Source: JBBDYH01 sp040901795 (GTDB taxonomy: Bacteria; Planctomycetota; Planctomycetia; Pirellulales; JALHPA01). Taken from it: 52,087 nt of DNA. The position numbers and the translations under genes were made by a program. Shown piece after piece: positions 16,401 to 23,550 of this stretch (within the stretch, counting starts at the first letter, position 1; each line of letters begins with the position of its first letter). The notes below the pieces were generated by a model. That model saw only the letters and a program-made list of their open reading frames with translations, did no database searches and was not told where the DNA came from. The stretch covers positions 1-52,087 of the forward strand of contig JBBDYH010000010.1 in NCBI GenBank assembly GCA_040901795.1, given 5' to 3'.

Positions 16401-16870
16401 ATGCGTATCTTGCCGCGGCTGAACCCCGCCCCCTCGCCGAGCAGGTCGAGCCCGACGCCGGTGTCGATGAATCCGCCAAAGCGGAAGCTGAACGCGCCGC
16501 CGCCGAGAGGCTGGTCGCTGCTGGCGAAGCGCGAGCTTTGCAGTTGCTGCGCCTGGGCGGCGCGGAGCGGCGTAAACTGGTAATTCCCGAGCTGCGGCGT
16601 GCCGGATGCGACGGCGTCGAGCAGCTCCGTATGGCTGCTCGTGACGGTCCGCTGCTGGAAGACTGTGGGACTCGCCAGTCGGCGGATCTGGATCTGGATG
16701 GCCACCATCTGCGCCGTCAGGCCGGTCACCGCCGTTCGCTGGCCGTCGATCTTCTTGTTTTGATTGACGAGCAAATCGCGGCGGCGCGACTGCAGCGCGA
16801 TCAACTGATCAACGGTCTCCTGGATCGGAAACCCGGTGGCCAAGCCGATGCTGCTGGTGATGCGGCCCAT
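13448..16870 (-). CDS. fliD: Flagellar filament cap protein FliD, enlarged
   Basis: A 1140-aa protein, against about 450-700 aa in most bacteria. Residues 1-100 are the FliD N-terminal helix region (SSIGLATGFPIQETVDQLIAL), and residues 900-1125 the C-terminal region with coiled-coil tail (VKDFVDAYNKVRDKIKELTRFDE and SLEAVGISLEANGQLRLDEAKL). In between are at least four flagellin-hook-IN-like units, for example near 150-228, 250-300, 600-690 and 712-806 (LNGGAGVTFGTVKITDNAG and similar). Two copies of a different module lie at about 305-390 and 412-510 (IRFVDDPAITKGNETVAY), also found in FlgL and flagellin. FliD caps the growing filament and folds flagellin. No Shine-Dalgarno sequence precedes the ATG; a CTCCTC stretch is there instead. 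Confidence 0.93.
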   Translation of the reverse strand: MGRITSSIGLATGFPIQETVDQLIALQSRRRDLLVNQNKKIDGQRTAVTGLTAQMVAIQIQIRRLASPTVFQQRTVTSSHTELLDAVASGTPQLGNYQFTPLRAAQAQQLQSSRFASSDQPLGGGAFSFRFGGFIDTGVGLDLLGEGAGFSRGKIRITDRSGTAAEIDLSLARNIDEVLDAINSNQSLGVRATVHNDSIRLIDETGAALSNLKVEEVGGTTAASLGLGGINVAADRVDGQDVVNLFEDLTLSHLNDGNGVRFDGFAGDLRITVRDGSRLDIDFNKLTTAATFAQATTESVNGVNASITFKAANAGPDFDGVDILFVDDNAVTAGQETVEYDAEEKRLIFHIEEGATTADQVIAALARDAAASDDFTAARAQGGDGSGFVARTDGTKTTAPKATAKTPGGPHAALIFEAIEPGNDYDNVAIRFVDDPAITKGNETVAYNDTDPLNRELTFHIATGSTTANDIIAALEDDPTASQVFTAKNAIDNNGSGLVTSADTAFTSGGALIAESSKTEDISIGQVLEVINAAAPDKLRASLGANNNLVLTDLSIDKGVVFKVEQLNGSHSAEDLGLDGAVSVDTITGRRLLAGLKTSLAASLNGGKGFGALGEVGLIDRSGATATADLTAAATVDDILEAINTAGVRIAAELNAARNGIILRDTTGSTAGNLIVDNADATNTADKLGLTINAAENSTSSGSLRRQVLNEATTLSSLNGGAGVTFGTVKITDNAGTTKTLTIDSSHRTIGDVLEEIGQLDLLVEARINDAGDGILLIGKATTGTSLKVEEGNSTTARDLGLLGAATTKTVDGAEKQVIEGSTTHRIELSDTDTLQDLVSRINEVTTRVRASVFHDGSTVKPFRFTLFNQSSGKAGELLWDTSAVNFTLAESVKAQDALLQIGPAGAGGVIASSSNNTFAGVLPDITLTVKGASAEPVTISVAPTDVNLVKAVKDFVDAYNKVRDKIKELTRFDETTQTAAVLQGDGRVLRAENDLNQLVSGRIVGAGVFQSLEAVGISLEANGQLRLDEAKLSERFAADPANVTEFFSADETGLSDRFDSLIEQLTGIGDTVLVGRVTVLTRKIEVNQQRIDVWNVRLENQRERLLKSFQHSETVIAKLQSSLAALSAIAPIPIFQPSQ

Positions 16871-16875
16871 GGAGA

Positions 16876-17002
16876 GGAGGAGTGGTCTGGTGTCCTGGTC
16901 GTCTGGTGGCCTGGTGAAGGAGTGTCGGGTGGCCTGGTGTCTCGTGGACTGGTTGCTGACAGGTCACCAGGCACCAGGTCACCAGACACCCGCCGACTCG
17001 CC
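16876..17002. repeat. Low-complexity CTGGTGTC/CACCAG inverted tract
   Basis: Many short GTCTGGTG, GGCCTGGTG and, in inverse orientation, CACCAGGTCACCAG units fill the 132-bp gap between the TPR-glycosyltransferase gene and fliD. The two halves can fold back on each other. No promoter was recognised in it. Confidence 0.65.
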
Positions 17003-20000
17003 TCAGTGGTTCGTTATTCGAGCTTCGAAGTTCGTCATTGCCGCCGCGGCGGGCCAATGCGGTCCGGCAAGCGTCCGCATCGAGTTTGGTTCGGCCGTTT
17101 GCGCCAGGCGCTTCAGCAATTCTTGCCGGACCCGCATAAACAGCACGTCCCAGTCATTCGCCGCCGCTTGCCGAAACAGTCGCACGCTGGAGTACCACGG
17201 TGTATCGCTGCGCCGCTGCAGCCAGCGCCAGCCGCCGTGGGCGGGCAATAACGACCACGCCGGCACGCCGAGTGCGCCGGCCAGATGCACGTTAGCATTG
17301 CCCACGGAAATCACCAGATCGAGCGCCGCCATCCGCGCAGCGAGCCCCTCGACATCGTTGCGGTTGTCGGCGTCGCGCCAATGGTGCACGGTCACGCCGC
17401 AGGCCCGCCTGAGCTCGGCGATCTCTTCGCCGCAGTCGCCGTGCTGGAGATTGATGAACGCGGCGCCCGGCGTTTCCAAGAGCGGTCGCCATTGTTCCAG
17501 TCGCGTGGTGCGCAGGCGGCGCTCTTTCGGTTTATCGCCGGCTCGCCACGAGATGCCGATCTTGAGCCCAGATCCCAACGCGGCAAAGCGTTCGCGCCAG
17601 CGGGCGACGAGCTCCGGTTCCGCGATGAGAAGCGACTTGCGACGCGGAAAACTGGCCTCACTTTGCCGCACGTGCATGGGCAAGCTGCCCGCGGCGATTT
17701 GCACGTCGACGTGCAGGCGCGATGGAATTTGCCACTGGTGTTCGGTACCGCGCACGACGGCGAGCACTGTGGCGGAGGGGAACGAGCGGCGGAAGAGTCG
17801 CTCCAGGCGCGGCTCACAGACGATGATCGTCTGGGCCGCTTGCTGAATGACATCGGGATAGCACGTGGCGAACATGATTTCGTCGCCGAGGCCCTGCTCG
17901 CCATGGATGAGGATCGTACGGCCAGCTAGTCCCGGCGCGCCGGGATCCCACACCGGCGCGGCAAGATGATCGCGCGGTCGGCCGGGTGCTCCGGGACACC
18001 GCCAGCGCCACTCGTACTCGCGCCATCCCTCGGCAAGTCGGCCAAGCTGCAACAGGGCGAACGCCCGGTTGGCGTGCGCGTTGGGATAAGGCTCGTCGCC
18101 GCTGATGGCCAGCGCCTCGTCGTAGCGGACGAGCGCTTCTTCGAGGCGGCCTTGATCCGCCAGCGTCAGGCCGAGCGAGTTGATCAATTCTCGCGGCAGT
18201 TCACGTGGCCGCGTCTCTCCGAGACGCGATTGCGAGTCTCGGAGAGACTCGCCCACGTGGAGAGCCATCGCACCGCGGAAGCATTGCTCGGCGTCGCAGG
18301 CGCGGCCTAATTGATCGTAGAGTGTGCCCAACTGAACGCGCGCCGCATAGTTTTCGGGTTGCAGCTCGATGACGCGCTGATAACACACCACGGCTTCCAG
18401 GGCGCGATCGGTCTGTGCCAACAGATCCGCCAGCCGGAACTCGGCCGCGACGAGCCGTGGATCGACTTCCAGCGCACTTCGCAGGCAAGCCTCGGCCTCC
18501 GCATACGACTGGTCGTCGCGATGGATCTCGGCCAAGGCCAACAGCGCGGAAGTACACTCTGGTTGCTTCTCAAGGACTTGCCGCAAGCAGGTGGCCGCCT
18601 CGTCGGGGCGGCAGAGCGCAACCAATGATGTGGCGCGCGCGATAAGCGGCGCCGCGTTGTCCGGTTCGATCGCCGCGGCTTGTTGGAAGCGCGAGATTGC
18701 CTCGTCATGCCGACCCATCTTCTGCAGCATCAGGCCGAACTCGAAATGAGCTTGAAAGAGCTGTGGGTTGAGCTCGATCGCGCGGAGGTAGCTCTCGCTG
18801 GCTTCGTCGTAGCGGCCGACGTCGGCCAAGGTGCCCGCCAGGTCGCAGCGCCGTTCGGGGACGTTCTCAGCGGTCGCCAAAGCGCGCTTGATCGAGCGGA
18901 TGGCCAGTTCAGTCTTACCCATGCGGCGCGCCACTCGGCTGAGACCTTGCAACGCTGAAGGATAACGCGGCGAGAGAGTCAGGACGCGGCGATAAATTGC
19001 TTCCGCTTCATGCGGTTCGCCGAGCGCGGCGTGTATCTTGGCTTGCTCCATCATGTCGGGAAGCGCGTCGATTGTCGCCTTGACGCAGAATTGCGAGGCA
19101 TCGAGCCACTCGTCACGTGGCCGCGTCTCTCCGAAATCACGTGGGCGAGTCTCTCCGAGACTCGGATTCGCGTCTCGGAGAGACGCGGCCACGTGAGGTG
19201 ACTCGCCTACGCGAACCGTCAGTGCTCGGCGGCGATATTCCGCTGGCGGCGAATTGACTAGCTCGCGGAGCATTTGGCCAATCCGCTCGAACACCGGCCG
19301 CCAGTCGTTGCGCTGCGGTTGCCGGAACAGCCGCACGCTCGTGTACCAGGGGCTGGTGTCCCCCTCGACCATCCACCGCCACGAGGGGACCATCGGCAAG
19401 AGCGTCCAGGCGGGCGTGCCCACCGCGCCGGCCACGTGAACCGTGGCGTTGCCGACCGAGATCACCAGGTCGAGCGCCGCCACTTTCGCGGCGAAGTGGC
19501 CGACGTCAACCAGCGGGTCGCCTTGCTCCCAGTCGAAGAGCTCGATGCCAAACCGCTCGCGTACGGACGCGGCGTCGTCGATGGCGTCGCCGTACTGCAA
19601 ATTGATGAAGTTTGCGCCGGGGACTTCGAAGACCGGCGCCCAAAGGTCCAGCGGCACCGAGCGCTTGCGGCGCTCCAGGGGCTTGCCGCCGGCACGCCAT
19701 GAGACGCCGATTTTGATGCCGGTTCCGAGAATGGCGAACCGCTCGCGCCACTGTGCGACCAGCGCCGGATCGGGAACGAGGAACCGTTCGCGCTTGGGAA
19801 AGCTGGCCCGCGTCGGCCGCAAATGAAGCGGTAGGCTGCCCATCGGGATCTGATAATCGACGCGCTCGTCGATTGCGCAGGGGGCCCAATTCTTGCGACG
19901 CGCGTAGCCGATGACTTTGCACCGCGGGAACGAACGGCGGAAAAGGCTCTCCAATCGCAGTTCGCAAACGATGATCACGCGGCGGGCCTGCGGAATCAGC

Positions 20001-23000
20001 TCCGGCAGGCACGACGAAAAGACGATCTCGTCGCCGATCCCCTGTTCGGCGTGGACGACAATCGTCTTACCGGCCAGCGGTTCGCCGTTCCAACGCGGCT
20101 CGGTGAACTGGTCGATCCTTACTTCTTCGACCGACATGCGGTTCTCGTACCGCGGCCAGCCTTGCTCGTAGTTGCCCAGGTGCAGATGACAGATCCCGAG
20201 ATTCCAGTCGGCGCGAACGTATTCGGGGTTGATCGCTACCGACCGCTCGTAATGCACAATCGCCTCGCGGAGGCGGCCGAGCTCGCGGTAGTTGTTCGCC
20301 AGGTTGTAGTGGGCCATGTAGCAGTTGGCGTTCTGCTCGACCGCTTTGAGCGCCCAGGGAATCGCCTCTTCGTAGCGCTCCTGCTGCTCCAAAATGCCGG
20401 CCAGGTTGATGCAGGCCGGCTGGAAGTGCGGACGCAGTTCGTGGCAGCGCAGGAAGCAGTCAAACGCTTCTTTATGCTGATACTGCTCCAGGTACGTGAC
20501 GCCCAGCTCGAATTGCAGCGCATGAGCAAAGGGGTCCGCCTCGACGGCTTTCAGCAGTCGTTCGATCGCCTCGTCAATCCGCCCCGCGCGCCGCGCCGCC
20601 ACGCCGACGATCCGCAGCGCCACCGGATGATTCGGCGCGACGGCCAGGACTTCTCGTGCAAGGGCGTCGGCTTCGTCGAAGCGCTCTTCGTTGTACAACC
20701 CGCCGGCCCTCTGCAACCGCTCGGCGAGCTCGGGTGGCAACGGCGGCGGCAACTTATGTAGCGCAGGCGGCGAAGCGGGAACTTGCCGGGCCTCCTCGTG
20801 CAGGCTGTTAAGGTTGTTCTTCGCTTGCGAGTTTTGCGGATCGATCTGCAAGACGCGCTCGAAGCAAGCGATCGCTTCATCGTGCCGTGCCTGCCGCACG
20901 AGCGCACAGCCCAGATTGTTCCAGGCGGCGTGATAGCCGGAGCAGATCTCAACCGCGCGGCGGAAGGCTCTCTCGGCCTCTTCCACTCGTCCCAGTTCCA
21001 GGCACGTCGCCCCCATGAAGTTGAACACCTTGGGGTTCGAGAACTGCAGCGGCGCAACCGTGCAGTAGGCGGTGTAGGCTTCGTCGTACCGGCGTGCGGC
21101 TCGTAAGGCGCCCGCCAGCTCGAACCAACCCTCGGCATGTCGAGAATCAATCGCCACCAGGCGCTGATAGCTGGTGATTGCCGCGTTCCCATCGCCAGCG
21201 GCGAGTTGGCTTTGCGCCAGGTCAAGCCAAACGGCGGGTTGCGTTTCGCCGACGGCGGCGGCGCGAGACAGCGTGCGGATCGCCATGTCTACCCGTCCAT
21301 TTTGTTGAGCGATTTGACCCAGGCAGTGCAGCGCGCGGAGATCGCGCGGCGAATGCGCGAGGACGTCCGTGAACAGCTTTTCGGCGCTGTTGAAATCGCC
21401 CGCGCGGAAGCGGTCGAGCGCCCGGTCACGTGTCTTTTGGACGTTGATCCGCTCCAGCTCTGGAGTGCGGTAACTCGTTACCGCTTTCATTTTCACATCC
21501 CCCTCGTCTTTACACGGCATGGCGACTTTCGGCAGGGAAGGGTACTCAGAAAAAGAAAGCGGCGACGAGTCGCCGCACTCCAAAACCATTGCCCGCAACC
21601 TGCCTGCCGCTGCCTCAAACACCGGCCGCCAGTCTCCTGCCATCGTCTGCCGGATCGCCCGCACGCTCGGATACCATGGGTTACGCTCGCCCGCGATCAA
21701 CCAGCGCCAGCCGGGAACCGTCGGCAGCATCGCCCAGACGGGAATGTCCAACGCCCCGGCCAGGTGCACCGTGGTATTGCCGACCGAGATCACCAGATCG
21801 AGCGCGGCGATCTTGGCCGCGAAGTCGTCGAGATCGACCAGCGGATCGCCGGCCGCGTAGTCATGTAGCTCGATCCCCAGGTTCTTTCGCGCGGCGGCGA
21901 TCTCGTCAGCGCATTCCCCGTACTGCACGTTGATGAACTGGCAGCCGGGCACGGAAAAAACCGGCAGCCAATCGGCCAGCGTCGTCGAGCGCTTGCGGCG
22001 CTCGTGCGGCTGTCCCCCGGCCTGCCACGAGATGCCGACCTTCCACCCAGGTCCAAGTGCCGCGAAGTGTTCGCGCCATTGGGCCACGCGGCCGTCGTCG
22101 GCGATCAATGTCCGCGGCTGATCGGGAAAACTCGAAAGATCCGGCCGCAACCACCGGGGCAGATCGCCGAAGGGCGCTTGAAAATCGACCGGATCGTCGA
22201 TGATCGCGGGCGCACGGTCCTTCCGCCGCGCATGGCCATGAATCTGGGCCTGCGGAAAAGAGCGGGCAAAGAGCGGGGCCAGCCGCGGCTCGCAGACGAC
22301 GATGCATCGTCCGGCCTTTGCGATCAGGTCGGGCAAGCAAGTCGAAAACAGGATCTCATCGCCCACGCCTTGCTCGGCGTGAACGAGGATCGTCTTGCCG
22401 GTCAACGACTCACCTTTCCACAGCGGCTGCGGGTAGTTGTCGATCGTGACTTCTCCGGCGGCGCGTCGCCAGCGGAACCCGCGCCAGCCGTCGGCAAATT
22501 CGCCGGCCAGCAGATGACACAGCGCCTTGTTCCAGTGCGCTTTGGCGAATTGCGGCTCCAGCTCGATGGCGCTCGTGTACCAGTTTTTGGCTTCATCGAG
22601 CCGCCCCATCGCGTGCCAGATGTTGCCGAGGTTGTACCGCGCAATGGGGCAGCGCGGGTCGAGCTCGACCGCGCGTTCGAAACATTGGCGTGCTTCATCA
22701 AGGCGGTCGAGCCGGTGCAGCAGTGTACCGACGTTGACCAGCGCGTCCTGGTAGTCGGGCTTGAGCTCGACGGCGCGGCGGAAATGCACCAGGGCCAGCT
22801 CCACCTGGTCGAGGCGGTTAACCGTTAGGGCCAGATCGAAGTGATATGCCGGCACGCTATCGTCGAGCCGGACGGCCTGGCGGAGCACTTCGGCGGAGAA
22901 GTTCAAGCGCCCGGTGTTGCGCGCGAGCACGCCCAACAGGTGCAAGGCGTTGGCGTCGTGCGGATTTTCCGCAAGACGGCACTGCACCAGCTCCTCGGCG

Positions 23001-23065
23001 CGGGCGTAGTCCCGCTTCTGGAGAAGCTCCGCGGCGGTCGCGAGCGCATCCTGCGCACTTTGCAT
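17003..23065 (-). CDS. Triple TPR-glycosyltransferase fusion protein
   Basis: A predicted 2020-aa protein, started at ATG 23065, which has CAGGG six bases upstream; longer frames translate repeat DNA. It contains three head-to-tail units, each with TPR repeats followed by a GT-B domain like that of ADP-heptose/family 9 transferases. The domain signatures repeat three times: AEQGVGDEILFSTC, AEQGIGDEIVFSSC, GEQGLGDEIMFATC, and LDLVISVGN(T/A)(T/N)VHLAGA. The GT domains lie near residues 218-485, 991-1272 and 1712-2005. Linker 1 (about 486-525) and linker 2 (about 1285-1335) are translated palindromic repeats, as is a short insert at about 1602-1621. Internal ATGs at 21490 (with GAGGGG upstream) and 19054 could also start separate units. 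Its place between flagellin and fliD suggests glycosylation of flagellin (inference). Confidence 0.8.
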   Translation of the reverse strand: MQSAQDALATAAELLQKRDYARAEELVQCRLAENPHDANALHLLGVLARNTGRLNFSAEVLRQAVRLDDSVPAYHFDLALTVNRLDQVELALVHFRRAVELKPDYQDALVNVGTLLHRLDRLDEARQCFERAVELDPRCPIARYNLGNIWHAMGRLDEAKNWYTSAIELEPQFAKAHWNKALCHLLAGEFADGWRGFRWRRAAGEVTIDNYPQPLWKGESLTGKTILVHAEQGVGDEILFSTCLPDLIAKAGRCIVVCEPRLAPLFARSFPQAQIHGHARRKDRAPAIIDDPVDFQAPFGDLPRWLRPDLSSFPDQPRTLIADDGRVAQWREHFAALGPGWKVGISWQAGGQPHERRKRSTTLADWLPVFSVPGCQFINVQYGECADEIAAARKNLGIELHDYAAGDPLVDLDDFAAKIAALDLVISVGNTTVHLAGALDIPVWAMLPTVPGWRWLIAGERNPWYPSVRAIRQTMAGDWRPVFEAAAGRLRAMVLECGDSSPLSFSEYPSLPKVAMPCKDEGDVKMKAVTSYRTPELERINVQKTRDRALDRFRAGDFNSAEKLFTDVLAHSPRDLRALHCLGQIAQQNGRVDMAIRTLSRAAAVGETQPAVWLDLAQSQLAAGDGNAAITSYQRLVAIDSRHAEGWFELAGALRAARRYDEAYTAYCTVAPLQFSNPKVFNFMGATCLELGRVEEAERAFRRAVEICSGYHAAWNNLGCALVRQARHDEAIACFERVLQIDPQNSQAKNNLNSLHEEARQVPASPPALHKLPPPLPPELAERLQRAGGLYNEERFDEADALAREVLAVAPNHPVALRIVGVAARRAGRIDEAIERLLKAVEADPFAHALQFELGVTYLEQYQHKEAFDCFLRCHELRPHFQPACINLAGILEQQERYEEAIPWALKAVEQNANCYMAHYNLANNYRELGRLREAIVHYERSVAINPEYVRADWNLGICHLHLGNYEQGWPRYENRMSVEEVRIDQFTEPRWNGEPLAGKTIVVHAEQGIGDEIVFSSCLPELIPQARRVIIVCELRLESLFRRSFPRCKVIGYARRKNWAPCAIDERVDYQIPMGSLPLHLRPTRASFPKRERFLVPDPALVAQWRERFAILGTGIKIGVSWRAGGKPLERRKRSVPLDLWAPVFEVPGANFINLQYGDAIDDAASVRERFGIELFDWEQGDPLVDVGHFAAKVAALDLVISVGNATVHVAGAVGTPAWTLLPMVPSWRWMVEGDTSPWYTSVRLFRQPQRNDWRPVFERIGQMLRELVNSPPAEYRRRALTVRVGESPHVAASLRDANPSLGETRPRDFGETRPRDEWLDASQFCVKATIDALPDMMEQAKIHAALGEPHEAEAIYRRVLTLSPRYPSALQGLSRVARRMGKTELAIRSIKRALATAENVPERRCDLAGTLADVGRYDEASESYLRAIELNPQLFQAHFEFGLMLQKMGRHDEAISRFQQAAAIEPDNAAPLIARATSLVALCRPDEAATCLRQVLEKQPECTSALLALAEIHRDDQSYAEAEACLRSALEVDPRLVAAEFRLADLLAQTDRALEAVVCYQRVIELQPENYAARVQLGTLYDQLGRACDAEQCFRGAMALHVGESLRDSQSRLGETRPRELPRELINSLGLTLADQGRLEEALVRYDEALAISGDEPYPNAHANRAFALLQLGRLAEGWREYEWRWRCPGAPGRPRDHLAAPVWDPGAPGLAGRTILIHGEQGLGDEIMFATCYPDVIQQAAQTIIVCEPRLERLFRRSFPSATVLAVVRGTEHQWQIPSRLHVDVQIAAGSLPMHVRQSEASFPRRKSLLIAEPELVARWRERFAALGSGLKIGISWRAGDKPKERRLRTTRLEQWRPLLETPGAAFINLQHGDCGEEIAELRRACGVTVHHWRDADNRNDVEGLAARMAALDLVISVGNANVHLAGALGVPAWSLLPAHGGWRWLQRRSDTPWYSSVRLFRQAAANDWDVLFMRVRQELLKRLAQTAEPNSMRTLAGPHWPAAAAMTNFEARITNH
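18202..18260. repeat. Family B CACGTGG hairpin inside the third TPR region
   Basis: CACGTGGCCGCGTCTCTCCG with its inverse arm ending in GCCCACGTG. It is read in frame as part of the protein (HVGESLRDSQSRLGETRPRE). Other copies are at 19114-19196 and, intergenic, 30049-30111. Confidence 0.85.
19114..19196. repeat. Family B repeat at the junction of units 2 and 3
   Basis: A compound copy: CACGTGGCCGCGTCTCTCCG, then CACGTGGGCGAGTCTCTCCG, then the inverse arm CGTCTCGGAGAGACGCGGCC. It encodes a linker with two GETRPRD repeats between the second glycosyltransferase domain and the third TPR region. Confidence 0.85.
21549..21585. repeat. Family A arm at the junction of units 1 and 2
   Basis: AAAAAGAAAGCGGCGACGAG followed by TCGCCGCACTCCAAAA. 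On the coding strand it follows the end of the first glycosyltransferase domain directly, in the same orientation in which family A elements follow stop codons elsewhere, and is translated as VLECGDSSPLSFSE. Confidence 0.85.
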
Positions 23066-23122
23066 ATGCATCCCTGCTGCGATCACGTGTGTTGCGGGAA
23101 CGCCCGTCGCGACGTTCTCAAT

Positions 23123-23217
23123 CTGTAGGGAACGCCCTCTGTGGCGTTCCGGAAGCGGCAAGCGGCGTCGCCAAGTCAACTCGCCCAACGGAACGGCACG
23201 GAGGCCGTTCCCTACAG
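23123..23217. repeat. Family C CTGTAGGGAACGCC inverted repeat (copy 1)
   Basis: The arms CTGTAGGGAACGCC and GGCCGTTCCCTACAG frame the element upstream of the TPR-glycosyltransferase gene. A second copy is at 39442-39566, upstream of flgK. It includes GTGGCGTTCCGG inside the left arm and GGAACGGCAC inside the right arm. Confidence 0.85.
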
Positions 23218-23336
23218 ACACCTCGGCGCAACGCGCCGTTCCTCGTATTACTTCGGCACGTTACAGCCGTTAATCTCGGAAAATCTTGCCAACCAGCCAT
23301 ACGGTAGGTCCCGCGAGCCGAGCAGGAACTTTTCTG

Positions 23337-23456
23337 TAGCCCAGGCGTTCACGCCTGGGTTTCACGGTCCATAAAGAAATCATCTGCCCCTTTAGGGGCT
23401 AAAGCCCCAAACAGATGATTAAACGGCCTCGCACCCAGGCGTAAACGCCTGGGCTA
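23337..23456. repeat. Nested hairpin with CCCAGGCG outer and ATCATCTG inner stems
   Basis: The outer arms GTAGCCCAGGCGTTCACGCC and GGCGTAAACGCCTGGGCTA enclose AATCATCTG...CAGATGATT and a central CCCCTTTAGGGG. Together with the family C copy and the terminator it accounts for the 485-bp gap between flagellin and the TPR gene; no gene is seen there. Confidence 0.8.
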
Positions 23457-23493
23457 GGGAAAACTGCGGCTCAACACCGCTACCAAAACGAAA

Positions 23494-23524
23494 CCGGCCC
23501 GCGTCTTTCCTCGACGCGGGCCGG
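23494..23524 (-). terminator. Rho-independent terminator of flagellin
   Basis: A perfect 12-bp GC-rich stem (CCGGCCCGCGTC against GACGCGGGCCGG) with a 7-nt loop. On the minus strand it is followed by TTTCGTTTT. It begins about 26 bp after the flagellin stop codon. Confidence 0.9.
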
Positions 23525-23550
23525 CGGAGGTTCGTGTTTTAATTCTCCCC

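Noticed and set aside
16112..17251. A 379-aa plus-strand frame across the fliD start and the TPR gene end
   Set aside because: It crosses two well-supported minus-strand genes and a repeat tract and shows no protein-like motif.
22996..23221. Longer start of the TPR-glycosyltransferase protein at 23221
   Set aside because: The extra 52 residues would be a translation of the family C repeat; the ATG at 23065 has a proper ribosome binding sequence.
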